A stretch of 64,000 bases of DNA, from assembly GCA_028583605.1 (NCBI GenBank), contig CM053327.1, forward strand, positions 46,943,356-47,007,355. The letters run 5' to 3'. Positions 1 to 11,202 of the stretch are shown here, in pieces. The notes under the pieces were generated by a model. That model saw only the letters and a program-made list of their open reading frames with translations, was not told where the DNA came from and did not search any database. Made by a program: the position numbers and the translations under genes. Within the stretch, counting starts at the first letter, position 1. The number at the start of each line of letters is the position of its first letter. This stretch comes from Dastarcus helophoroides (lineage: Eukaryota; Arthropoda; Insecta; Coleoptera; Bothrideridae).

Positions 1-1600
1 TACTTGAAATGTAACCTATCCAAAGTCAAAATTCCGAAACTTGAATTGAAGTTTATTTTCGGCTACGAAATTCGAAATATTTAAAAAAATATAACTACAT
101 TTAACAATAAAAAATATTTAGAGGTTTCTTCGAAGTGCACTTTTTTTGAAAATTAAATTTTGTCTTTAATTTTGGCTTTTTTTGAAAATTTCTACTTTTA
201 CTGAAAATTGGATTTTTTAATTCGATTTCTTTGAAAATTTAGAATTTAAAAAAAAATTCGATTTTTTTTGCACAGTTAAATATTGTTTTTGAAAATTTTT
301 ACCCAATTTTAAATTTTATTCAGAAGCTCATTTTTTTTAAAATACTTATATTGTTTTTTCTTGAAAATTTAGACTTTTTCCAAAGTTTTTACGGCTTTTT
401 TCGTAATCGTAATTTCAAAATTTGGGACGGAGGGCAAAATTTTAAATTAAACGTTGACAGAAAAATAAAGAAGCACTTTTGAAAAATTCGCAATCGTAAA
501 AGAATAGGTTAGAGAAAGAAAATTTTAATTATTCTTTATTTTAGATTCTTATTGATTGGAAATTGTTTTCAAAAGGTTAGAAATTTTTGGAAAAGTCGAA
601 ATTAAAAAAAAAATTAAATTTTAAAAAAGTAAGAATTTTCGAAGTTTAAATTTGGAAAAACGTCGGAATTTTAGAAAATAAAATCTACATTTTTAAAAGT
701 CAAAATTATAAAAAAAACCAATTTTGTTAAGACAGAATTTAAAAAAAAAAAAGTCCAAAAAACTTAAAAATCCCAAATTATGAAATTTCCTAAAAAGTCT
801 AAATTTTGAAATAAAATCGAAATCTTGAAAAAAATAGAATTTTTCAAAAAACTGAATATTTTAAAAAATCTTCGGTGTCAAGCTTTTTAAGAAATCCAGA
901 ATTTCCGAAAGAGATAGATTAAAAAAAAATTAAAATCATCAAAAAAGTCGAAATTTTCTAAAAGCCGAAATTTTGAAAGAAGGAATATTTTTTAAAATGT
1001 TGAAATTTCGCACCATTGAAAATTGTATGAAAAAAATGTTAAAATGAGAGTTTTAAAAAAGTCGAAATTTTAATAAAAAATTCAAATTTGGAAATAAAAT
1101 GGGTATCATAAACATATTCATTAAAAAAAATTTGGCATTTTGATTTTATCAGAGAAATTGAAATTTCAGAAATTTTAAATAAAAATAGTTGAGACCAGTT
1201 GTACCATCTAACGCACAGACCAACGAAATTTCCAAAAAAACTTCAAATTTTTATAAAATCTTTCTGAATAATGCGACATTTTCAAAAAAGTCCAAATTTA
1301 CAAAAAAGTAGCAATAAAATTTCGAACAAAGGCAAAATTTTCATAAAAATTTAAATACATACTTCTCAGCTTTCTCAGTTTTTAAAAAATAAAATTTACA
1401 ATAAGGTCGAGGTATCGAGACAAGGGGAAATTTTTAAAAAATCGAAATTTATAAAACTACTCGTTTTTATTTTTGCAATTTTAAATTAAATTTTAAAAAA
1501 ATAAGAATTTTTAAAGTTTAAATTTGGAAAAACGTCGGAATTTTAGAAAATAAAGTCTACATTTTTAAAAGCAAAAATTAGAAAAAAAAAACAATTTTGC
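1..1600. repeat. Degenerate AT-rich array (GAAATTTT motif)
   Basis: No gene is visible. The stretch consists of drifting copies of a motif close to GTCGAAATTTTCAAAAAA. From about 120 to 420 the motif reads in the pyrimidine sense, and from about 560 to 1600 in the purine sense, so the array folds back around 430-540. A ~100-bp segment at 626-728 recurs almost unchanged at 1498-1600, showing a segmental duplication inside the array. The sequence TAACGCACAGACCAAC at 1210 is the end of the hairpin repeat found at 1601, with no body attached. Confidence 0.8.
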
Positions 1601-1923
1601 ACGCACAGACCAACATATCTGAACATTTATCAGAATCAGAGTTGAAAATAATCGAAGACCGGTTTCCATCTTATTAGATTTCGGGTAGGATATACCAAAC
1701 TAACGAAATCTAATAAGATCGAAACCGGCCTTTGATTTCCAAACTCTGAATCTGATAAGTGTTCAAACCTTTTGGTCTGTGCGTTAGAATGCAGTCTTCT
1801 GGAGCTTTCCTAGAGAGCGACCGCTTTGCTAAGCGTTTATGGTTCAACGGTTGTTAGTTCGGCTACATATGATCCACTATACACGCTTAGAGGGTTGCAT
1901 ATTGTAATCTAGGTGTACTTGCA
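1601..1923 (-). mobile_element. Hairpin-tailed interspersed repeat, diverged copy
   Basis: This is a minus-strand copy of the family seen at 14.1, 26.6, 30.2 and 62.9 kb. Its tail, 1601-1784, is a long imperfect inverted repeat that begins ACGCACAGACC and ends GGTCTGTGCGT, with arms of about 85 bases holding the ACCGGTTT and CTAATAAGATC blocks. Its head, 1785-1923, is a degraded reverse complement of the family start (TGCAAGTAGAATGCAACC). No protein is encoded. The hairpin end suggests a MITE-like DNA element, but the superfamily is not settled. Confidence 0.65.
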
Positions 1924-1951
1924 TAATAGTTTAACCTCTCAAGTAACACTG

Positions 1952-2004
1952 TTAAAAAACGTTTATATACCATTAACACTGAATGGTATATAAACGTTTT
2001 TTAA
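1952..2004. repeat. Perfect 23-bp inverted repeat, 7-nt loop
   Basis: Bases 1952-1974 are the exact reverse complement of 1982-2004, around the loop AACACTG. A single-stranded copy would form a strong hairpin. It may be a small MITE core or an unprocessed small-RNA hairpin; the sequence alone does not decide. Confidence 0.9.
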
Positions 2005-2796
2005 AGTTAGAATAAACGCAATTTTAATTTTACAAACATTTATTATACTAATCAATGTTGTTTGGGCTTATTTAAAGTGTAATGTTGCTTCTTCTTTTTG
2101 TGTTGTAATTTTAGTATCGTGTTCTTCCTTATTAAGGAAAAGCAAAAGAACGGTGCTCATTTAGACTGACGGGGCAACAAGGAAAACCTTTTTAATATGA
2201 TACCATCTCTCAGTTCCTTTCAGCTACATCCAAATAAGATGAAAAATCTTTTTTTCTGTTTTTATTAACATATAATAAAGCTTCGGAATGCGAACGTATC
2301 TAAAGCTCCATAAAATATGCACGACCTTCCCTTGTTTCTTCCTGAAAGAAATATATTTTTTCAGCAGTTTTGTTTTATATACGTGTATATAAAGCCCAAA
2401 GCAATTTAGGATAATGCGGCGGAGATTACCTGAAATCCATTTCTTTTCACCCAAGTGCTGGATGTAATTCAAACTGAAATCGATAAAATGGACAATGGAA
2501 GTAACTTCAACTTAATATCGATGCCCAAGGGAGAAATATTTAAATGAAATGATTATGAAAATCCAGCTTTGACACACATATTCGAAGAAAATTGACATTT
2601 ATTCACGTCCTAAATGGATTAACTCGTTCTAATCTGGAAACATACAAGCTTCGACGGGTTGAATGAGCTCTTTTATGAACCTACTCCCCGGGGAGAGCAT
2701 ATGTGACCTGTATTCCGGCAGACTGCAATATAATAGAACAAAGCCGTCATAAGTTAATTTGGACGAAATAAAGATAAAGCTGATTATTAGCTGGAG
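2005..2796. other. Intergenic, nothing recognised
   Basis: AT-rich single-copy-looking sequence. A minus-strand open frame of 82 codons at 2224-2472 is Lys/Ile/Tyr rich, has no recognisable motif and fits chance in AT-rich DNA. Confidence 0.5.
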
Positions 2797-5700
2797 CAGT
2801 GGCGGCTGGTCTTAAAGAGCGCAAGATCACGCGTTCCTTGTGAAGTGAGCGATCTATTCTTTTCTATTTAATGTAAAAGTCTTGGATTTATCACATTTTT
2901 TAAACACAAAATAATGATATACTAATTAACTAATAATACTTGTGAGTGACTTGGAATAAAGTATGCAAACTTTTATTCCATTATATACTATGACGAAATT
3001 GAAATACGTTGGTGCGCGCATAATTATGCACCTAGCGTGGCTGCCTCTACGAGATACGGAGAAATAAACTACAGAACACCACGCTAAAGCTAGCCCGCGG
3101 TGCGGTACGCCGGTCCGCGCTTATGCGATATTGCCTAATGGTGAGTACGAGTCAGAGTTTGAAGTGTGTATTTTACGGTTTATGATGCTAAATACGTAGG
3201 TACCGGCTAATTTAATTGCAATTTTTAATTATGCCACTTCAGGTCTAACTGTCAATAGTACGGCTATTCACAAAGAGATAGCAGTACCCATTCTAGGGTC
3301 TAGTTATTAATTTGTAAATTTGGATTTAAACAATTTTGCTGAGAAAGTAATGAACACTTTATTTCTTTGAAAAGATCATAGAGCGGATGTTGCTTAAAAA
3401 AATATTTTTTTTTGTGTTTTTGTAGAGTTTAATTTGTAATAAAATACATTTTATCTTCAAATGCAGTTTTTATGAAAAAGTGATATAATTTTATTCCTAC
3501 GAAAGCAAATAATTTAATTAAGTAATCTAGAACCTTAACCAGGTGCAACCGCACAGAGTATTTTAAGGGGCTCGATAATGATTTTTTTTTGTACGAAAAT
3601 AATTTAGAGATGATAACCCAAAAATATTTTGGAGGCTATAAGATGTTATATATATTTAATTCGTAAAAATGCTATTAAATATCACAAATTTTGTATCACT
3701 TTTGTTTCTTTTAAATTTAATACCTTCCACAGGGCATCGAACCTCTATTTTTTTCGTTCCGGTTTTTGGTTTTAGTTGCGGGATGTATGATTGTAGTAGT
3801 TCCGGGAAAAAAATCATATCGGTTCCGTTCCGGTTTTCGTTCCGACAAAAATAGCGGTTTTTTTGCGGTTTTCGGTTCAGTTCCAGCTTACTAATTCTTT
3901 AATTTTTTAAATTTTTTTATCTAAAATGGTTTTCTAACATAATTCAGGAAATGTTCTCCTTCTTTTTTAAATATTACAGCATATAACTTCTGTGGTAATG
4001 CTTAAAATTTGAAGGAAATATTTCTCGATTTTTTCGAATTTAAAAATTCTGGATTCTGGGTTCATTTTGAGTCCAAACTTCAAACCTCCAACTTTATAAA
4101 AAAAAATTAGCTGATACCCGTGCATTTGCCTAGGTGAAAAAAAAGAGAAAGGATCCTTTGGTTATATACCTTTTGAAAGTTTCGACTTTTCTAAAGAATT
4201 CAATTTTTATTGAAAATTTTGACTTATTTTGAAAATTTCGACAATAAGAACCCACTTTTTGACAAAGTCGATCTTTTCCCGTTCGACTTCAAAATTTTCG
4301 AAATTTTAACTTGATTTCGAAAATTTCGACCTTTTTCAAAATTTTGATTTTTTGAATATTCCAAATTCCTGAAAATTCTGTCTTATTTGGTTGGTTTTGA
4401 TTTTTTTTTGAACATTTTACTTTTATAACTTTCGTTTTTGTTAAAGATTTTATTTTTTGAAAATTACAATTTTTTTTGAATATTTGGAATTGATCTGGAA
4501 GTTGTCTGGCCTTATTTCTGTAAATATCAGAAATTTCAGACTCGAAATTTCATCTTTTTTTGCAAATATCACTAATTTTAAATTCGATTTTTTCAAAATA
4601 TTTCAATTCTTTTTAAAAATTTGAATTTTTTCAAAGTTTTAACTTTTTGCAAATATCGACTCTCTCGAAAGTTTGTTTTTTTATTTAACTTTTTTTCAAT
4701 TTTCACTTTTTCGCAAGATACTGACTTTCTAAAAATTATTACTCTTTTTAAAATCTGCATTCGATTATTAATTGAAAATTCTTAAGCATTCTTCAATTTC
4801 CTTAAAGCATTTCGTCTTTATATTTTGAAAACTTTCAAATTCAAATATTTTTTTTTTAGCTTCCACTTTTTTCAAATGTTTATTTATTTTATTAATCGCC
4901 AGACTTTTTTAGTTTGACCTTTTTCAAAAATTTTAATTTATTTTCCAAATTCTGAATTTTTTGAAAATCTTTATACATAATTTCGATCTTTTCTCCAAAT
5001 TGTTATTTTTTTCAAAACTTTGATTTTTTCTGTAAATTTAATGATGTTAAAAACTGACTTTTAAAAGCTTCTACCATGTTTTTTTTTTTAATTTTTGACC
5101 TTGGTCAAATTTTGACAATTTTACAAAGCTTTGATCTTTTTTTGAAAACTGAGATTTTTTTTTTAAATTTCGACTTTTTCTTGAAGTTTCGGCTTTTATG
5201 TAGTAAACTGAACTTTTATTTGAAAAATTAGATTTTCCTTTAATTTTTGTTTCTTGAAAAATTAAATTTATTCTCAAAATTCCAACATTTTTAATATTTT
5301 CAAACTTTTCAAAAATTTAGACTTTTTTTGAAAACTTCGACCTTTTATCATCGAAATTTCGACTTTTTCCCAAAGCTATAACTTTTTCAGAATTTGATTT
5401 TTTTTTTGGAAAATTTTCTCTTTTTTTCAAAAGTTTGGATTTTTTATAATATGATTATGATGAAACATTTTTTTTTCAAAACGTTTACCTTTTTTTTTCA
5501 AAATTTCCACTTAAGCTCAAAATTTTTACTATTTCTCGAAGTTTTAACTTCATTTTTTGATCATTTCCGACTTTTCCCCGAAAATTTTCACTTTTTTCAA
5601 AATTGCGAATTTTTGAAATTTTTGAATTTTTTTCAGAATATTAATCTTTTTTGAAAAGTGTTACCTTTTATCATCAAAATTGGGACTTTTTTCGAAATTA

Positions 5701-6992
5701 AATATAGCTTCATCCAAAATTTAAAGTTTTTTCGAAATCTCCATTTTTCGAGTTCGAGTTTTTTGTGATAACTTTAACATTTTCTCAAAATCCGCCTGTT
5801 CTAGAATTTTTTTAATTTTGGTGAAGAATCTAGGTTTTCAAATTGCCAATTTTTAAATTTTGAACGAATTCTACAAAAGGAATTCAAGATTAAACTAAAT
5901 TTCGATTTTAAAGCTGCCTAAATTCAAAACAATCTAAACAAAAATCGCAGCTTCGAGGCGGAAATCTAAATTTTAAGAAAAAAGTGAAATATAGCGTAAA
6001 CAAAACCAGATAAAAATCGGAAGTTTAAATCGGACATTTTCTAACATGTCATCGTTCCAAGTTTACCCTTAAAATTTCAACTTCAATTTCAAGATCCCGG
6101 CTTTAAATTGGAATGTAAATGTTGCATTTTTCTCTTGAAATTTTGACTGAAATTCCCAATTTCTAGAAAAAATTAGAAATAGCAAGATTTTATCACAAAT
6201 TTTGAGATTTTGGGAAGTTTGATGAAGTGGGCATAGCAAAAAATCATTAAAATTGGAAATATCAAGAAAAAATTGGCATATTTAAATTAAAGTGAAATTT
6301 GAAGGAAAAAATTCAAGTCAACTCGAAATTTTTATTAATAACTTCAAAAAACAAGAGTATTATATTATAAACGGGAAAATCCAAGTTTGGGGGAAAAAAA
6401 CAAAGTTTAAGTGTTTGTTCTAAAGAAAAAGTTGGGAATTTTCGGAAAAATCCAAATTTGCAAATAAAATTGCCAGGAAACTGGGCTTCAATGAAAAAGA
6501 CTTTGCTGCTTGAGTCCATATTTACAATAGTACATAAAATTTGTGTTTTAAACTCGAAATTTTATAAAAAGAAAAGAAATATTTTGAGAAAAGTGTCCAA
6601 ATTTCAAAACAGAACCAAAAATTTTAAAAAATGAATATTCAAGTTGTACAACTTAAAATTCAATTTGACTTGAAATTTTAAGAATAAAATCAACATTTTC
6701 TTAGAAAGAGTGGACATTGTAGGTTTCTAATCGAACTTTCAAAAAAATGTTCTTTAAAGTTAACTCATAATTTTCAGATGAAAGTTGCACGAATTTGTGT
6801 AAAATTTTGAAAGGGAAATTTCTAAAAAAATCCCAAACTTTAGGGTAAAATAAAAATTATTTTAAGAACATACAAAGTTCAACCGTTATTTTTTTCCGGT
6901 TCTCTCCCGGTTGTCGTTCCTACAAAAATAACGGTTCGTAGCCCTGTTTTGCATCTGGGCACCCCCTATCAAAAAGTCACCAGCCGCCACTG
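2797..6992. mobile_element. hAT-like non-autonomous element, interrupted copy
   Basis: The element begins CAGTGGCGGCTGGT (2797-2810) and ends ACCAGCCGCCACTG (6979-6992), a perfect 14-bp terminal inverted repeat of the CAGTGGCG type seen in hAT elements. Its left 930 bp match the shorter copy at 36226-37263 nearly base for base, and so do its last ~45 bp. The middle, 3730-6946, is foreign to the short copy and has inverted ends of its own, so it is read as a nested insertion. No transposase is present. The flanking octamers AGCTGGAG and AGCGTACC do not match, so the duplication has decayed or the ends were recombined. Confidence 0.75.
3730..6946. mobile_element. Nested hAT-like fold-back element with AT-array interior
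   Basis: Left end CAGGGCATCGAACC and right end GGTTCGTAGCCCTG are inverted copies differing at two bases. Beside each lies a matching GTTCC/CCGG-rich subterminal region (3760-3890 and 6890-6940). The interior is the GAAATTTT-type degenerate array: pyrimidine sense from about 4150 to 5850, purine sense from about 5900 to 6870, so the two halves can fold on each other. It lies inside the 2797 element at a point where the 36226 copy has about 45 other bases, so the insertion was accompanied by a small deletion. No coding capacity and no clear TSD were seen. Confidence 0.65.
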
Positions 6993-7109
6993 AGCGTACC
7001 AAATTCTTATTGTGTAGCTCAGGCTTTGTATTTGTAACATTTGTATAACCTCATAATTTTTATTTTTTTATGGACTGGTCCTTGGTTATCTTCAAAAATT
7101 GACTGATTC

Positions 7110-7229
7110 TTAGCATAGACTATAAGCATGGATACAATAATAGAAACCTCCATCACGTTTAGCAGTGGATTTTCTGAGTTGCGTTGCTTTTGCGATAGAT
7201 TTCAGCAACGCATCGTTAGCTGAAGCCAT
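7110..7229 (-). CDS. 39-codon ORF in left inverted-repeat arm
   Basis: The frame runs from ATG (7229) to TAA (7110) and encodes a basic, Ala/Lys/Ser-rich peptide starting MASANDALLKSIAKATQLRK and ending HAYSLC. The right arm holds the same frame with the same start and stop. The two differ at about ten bases, changing five residues and leaving the length intact. No known family is recognised. It could be a fragment of a gene captured by the element, or simply an open frame preserved by recent duplication. Confidence 0.25.
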   Translation of the reverse strand: MASANDALLKSIAKATQLRKSTAKRDGGFYYCIHAYSLC

Positions 7230-8028
7230 CTAGGAGGAGCATGTAGCTGTCACTACTTTAAGATGTTTCCCTAACTTGCGGAATGAATCATCGACATTTA
7301 AATCCAGCAGACATCATAATACTATGAAACCAAGAAAGATTAAATAACACAACAGAGGTTGCTCTATTACTACTATTATTTAGAGCAACCTTTGTTCTAT
7401 TTTTTAATCTTTCGTGGTTTCGGGAGACAAGATTTGTGTTTCAATTTTTGAAGGTAACCAAGGACGAGTCGTTCCACCAAAAAAAATTAGAATTCTACCT
7501 GCAAGCATTAAGTTTGGACCCTCATCGTTAAGTGACGCCGTCGTCGTTGCTCTAATACTATTATTATTTAGAGCAACCTTTGTTGTGTTTTTTAATCTTT
7601 CATGGTTTCGGGGGACAAGATTTGTGTTTTAATTTTTGAAGGTAACCAAGGACCAGTCGTTCCACCAAAAAAAAAAAAAGAATTCTACCTGCAAACATTA
7701 AGTTTGGACCCTCATCGATAGGTGACGCCGTCGTCGTGTCGTCATTGCCTTTATATTTGCCAATAGAAAATGAGTCGTACCATATGCACAAGAGTAGAAC
7801 ATCGAGAAATGGCGCGAAATCTGGCAACACTGAGGAGAACAAACCCACGGATTAACACACTTTCATTTATATATTAGTAAGGATTTTAGCTCGTAGATAA
7901 GTATACAAACTTGAATTTTCAAATGCCAATATGATTAGGATGTCTGCTGAATTTGAATATCGATGATTTATTCTGCAAGTTAGGGAAATATTTTAAAGTA
8001 GTGGCAACATAACACATGCTTCTTCTAG

Positions 8029-8148
8029 ATGGCTGCAGGTAACGATGCGTTATTGAAATCTATCGCAAAAGCAGTGCAGCTCAGAAAATCCACTGCTAAA
8101 CGTGATGGAGATTTGTATTATTGTATCCATGCTTATAGTCTATGCTAA
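8029..8148 (+). CDS. 39-codon ORF in right inverted-repeat arm
   Basis: Partner of the minus-strand frame at 7110-7229. It starts MAAGNDALLKSIAKAVQLRK and ends HAYSLC followed by TAA. Differences from the left copy are at residues 3, 4, 16, 28 and 29, plus three silent codons, a pattern that does not show strong purifying selection. No promoter or splice context was identified. Confidence 0.25.
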   Translation: MAAGNDALLKSIAKAVQLRKSTAKRDGDLYYCIHAYSLC

Positions 8149-8153
8149 GAATC

Positions 8154-9275
8154 AAATAATGGTGGTAGACAGGTGCTTACGTCCCTACCTCACGTCCGTA
8201 ACCTAACCCAACGCGATCTAACATGCTAAATACTTTCAGCGACAATTACTGGCGTTGAACTACTTTAAAGCAAAATTTTGGTTTTATTTATTTTGTCTTG
8301 AATATGCATTTATCAATAAATAATCTCATCCGTAATTTATATTAATAATTTATAAATGGGAAGGGGGATAACTCGAAAAGTTTTGCCTTATTTTGTGGTT
8401 CAAGATATTTATCAAAATTTTAAAATAATGTGTTATGCAATTAATACATCAACAATTAAATATAAAATAGAATTATTGTGTCAAGATCTAGGGTCAATGA
8501 AATTCTAGCTCTTCAAATATTAAAAAAAAGTAATCCTACAGTAATTCCTTAATTTACTACCGCAATATTCCTTTGCCTGTATATTTTAATTGTATCACGA
8601 ATCACGTTACGTAAGTTTAAATTTAAGGTAAATATCGATAAAAACATGTTTTTAATTTATATCCGGTGAACCGCCGTTATCTTTGACATTTTTTTTATAT
8701 ATTTATTTGTATAAGATAATGTTTGACCACATTTGTTTAAACGCATTACCATCACTATCTAGATAATACGTAATTTCAACCAAAAAGAGATAAGCAATGA
8801 TTGCGGTTTCGTCCACTTATCAGTAGAACGTTGTTGTTTTAAAATATACAGAGGTATTTACATTGCATAAAATAACAACAAGCAAAGCTGTATCGAAATA
8901 TGATAAAATCGCTGTGGTGACGAAGCATGTCGACTTTATTATTTTGTAAAGTTTCATGAAAATATTTGCTGTAAAATTTATTGATTAGTGTTCCCCCTTG
9001 ATTTAAAGTTAACTCCCAAACTATATTAAACCTACAAACGTTGACATTAAAAAAAACCTAGTTGTTGCATAACAAAAATTAAAAAAAAATAATTTCTTAT
9101 GTGGACTGCCAACAGAAGTGAAAACTTAAAACTAGCAACTAACAGTGATCGAATTTTTCCTGGTATTATTGAATATGAAGTAATTTAATTGTTCTGGAAC
9201 TAACCTAAAATGTTTATATATTTTGATATCTGCGGAATACGTACCTAAAATTCTATATCACTTACATTAAATTCA
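8154..9275. other. Intergenic, nothing recognised
   Basis: AT-rich unique-looking sequence without open frames of note, repeats shared with the rest of the window, or clear signals. Confidence 0.5.
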
Positions 9276-10252
9276 GGTGACAGCAGTGGCGGCTCGTAAC
9301 CAAAACTAATGGGGGTGCTGCGGCAATATTTAGCGTCTTAAAATTTTTAAGATTTCGACTGAAAATTTCAACATTTTCAAAACCTTACTTTTCGAAAATA
9401 TTATATGTCTTTGAAAACTTGACAATGAAAATTTTTGATATTGTCGCGTTTTTTGAGACGTTGGATTTTTTTCAAATTTCGACTGTATTCCAAAATTTAG
9501 ATTTTTTCTTGTAATCTCGACCTTATTTTATTTTTAAGTTTTGACTTTTCTGAAAAGCTGTATATACTCTTTTAAAAATTTCCATATTTTTTGTAAATAT
9601 TTTGACTTTTCGGTGTTCTGTTTTTTTTGTAATTTTTTTTGAAAATTAATTATTACATTTTTTTAATTTTAAGCATTTGATAATTCTTTCTTTTTCTGCA
9701 AATGTCATTTTTTTTTAAATTGGACATTTGCCTTTTTAAATTTTCGACTTTTTTTTTAAATTTCGTCTTTGTTTATAATTTTTTTTGGAAAATTTTAGTT
9801 TTTTTTATTAAAAATTTCGGTTCTTAATAATTTGAACTGATTTTTATTTAAGTGTCAACTATTTTTCAAAATTTCGACTTTTTTGCAAAATTTCGATTAT
9901 TTTTTAATTTTTGTTGTTAAAAATTTCTCTACTTTTTAAAATTCTTTCAAAATTTCGATTTTTTTGAAAATTTTGAAATTTTATAAAATGTTTGACATTT
10001 TCTAAAAAATTTAATTTTTTTGACCTAAAATTTTGACTTTTTAAAAAACTGTTTCACTTTGATTCAAAATTTTAACTACTAACTTCTTCCAAAATTTTAA
10101 TTTCTCAGTATTTTGTCTTTTGAAAACCTCGATCTGATAATTGTCACTTGTTTTCAATATTCCGGTTTCGACATTTTCGTTTTTATTGAAAAGTTGAGTG
10201 CAAATTTTTAAAATTAAAACACTAAACTAAACAATGTAGCTTATGATGAAGT

Positions 10253-10393
10253 TCAAAGAAGCTTTCACCCCTTTACCACATCGGCAATTAAATAAATAAT
10301 TATGCTTGAAAATGCCAGTTCTGCTGGCGAAATACGTATCGGGCAATTATTTATTTAATTGCCGATGTGGCAAAGGGGTGAAACCTTCTTTGG
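10253..10393. repeat. Long hairpin, 49-bp arms
   Basis: Arms 10253-10301 and 10345-10393 pair with only about three mismatches around a 43-base loop. The loop holds a smaller hairpin, TGCCAG-TTCTG-CTGGC, followed by GAAATACGT. It differs in composition from the AT array around it, so it is probably an independent small insertion in the hAT-like element. Confidence 0.8.
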
Positions 10394-11169
10394 ACTTTTT
10401 TTAAAATTTCGAATCATTTCGTAGTTTTTTTAATTTCGACCTTTCTTTTTGAAAATTTTTTTTTTGCAAAATTTTAACTTCTTTTGGAAATTTGAAGGAT
10501 TTTAAAAATTTTTGCCTTGTCAACAAATTTCGACTTTCTTCATTGAAAATTTTAACCTTTTCTTAAATCTGCGCTTTGTTGAAATCTTTGACTTTTTATT
10601 TTAATTCCCACTTTGTTGAAAATTCCGGCCTTTTTCAAATGTTCGAATTTTTCAAAATTTTAGTCATTTTCCAAAATTTAAAATTTTTGGAAAAGTTAAC
10701 AATTTTGACTATTCTTTTAATTTCAGCTATTTTCAAAATTTTGACATTTTTGCAAACTGTCGATCCTTTATTTAAAAATTGTGTTTTTTTTTTTAAGTCA
10801 GACATTTCTTAAAACCTTTTATTGAAAATTTCGACTAATATTTCGTAAAAGTTAGACTAATATTTCATTAATTTCACTCCATTTCTAAACTTTGACTTTT
10901 TTTTCAAAATTTCGACTCTTGGAAAACCTGACATTTTTTCTGAAAAGTACGAACTTTTTTAAAATTTTATTTATACATTTTTTTAAACATTTCTAATTAC
11001 ATCTTCGACTTAAAGGATTCTTTTTAAACTTGAGCTATTGAAAATTTCGACTTTTTTCAAAATTTTGCCTTTTCAAAATTTCAACTTTTTTGATAATTAG
11101 AAATTTTTCTATAATTTTGAGTTTTCTCCAATATTCAAAATATTCAGCTTCTTCGAAAATTCTGACATT

Positions 11170-11202
11170 TCAAATATACGATCTTGTCGATCGTATATTT
11201 GA
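11170..11202. repeat. Perfect 14-bp inverted repeat
   Basis: TCAAATATACGATC (11170-11183) is the exact reverse complement of 11189-11202, with loop TTGTC. It lies at the junction of the ~430-bp tandem duplication in the surrounding element. Confidence 0.8.

Larger units (their letters stand above)
7070..8153. mobile_element. Large inverted-repeat element with ~220-bp arms
   Basis: Arms 7105-7325 and 7925-8153 are reverse complements with scattered differences. The interior 7381-7754 is a tandem duplication with a period near 187 bp; both copies contain AGAGCAACCTTTGTT, a CTTTCATGGTTTC-type block and the tail GGTAACCAAGGACCAGTC. That tail, also present at 7074-7100, is the terminal sequence of the palindromic MITE family found at 22.4, 34.0, 49.5 and 57.5-60.4 kb. 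This looks like a composite in which MITE copies lie between two inverted copies of another sequence. Confidence 0.7.

Noticed and set aside
2797..6992. 8-bp TSD for the first hAT-like element
   Set aside because: Flanking octamers AGCTGGAG and AGCGTACC share only the first three bases.
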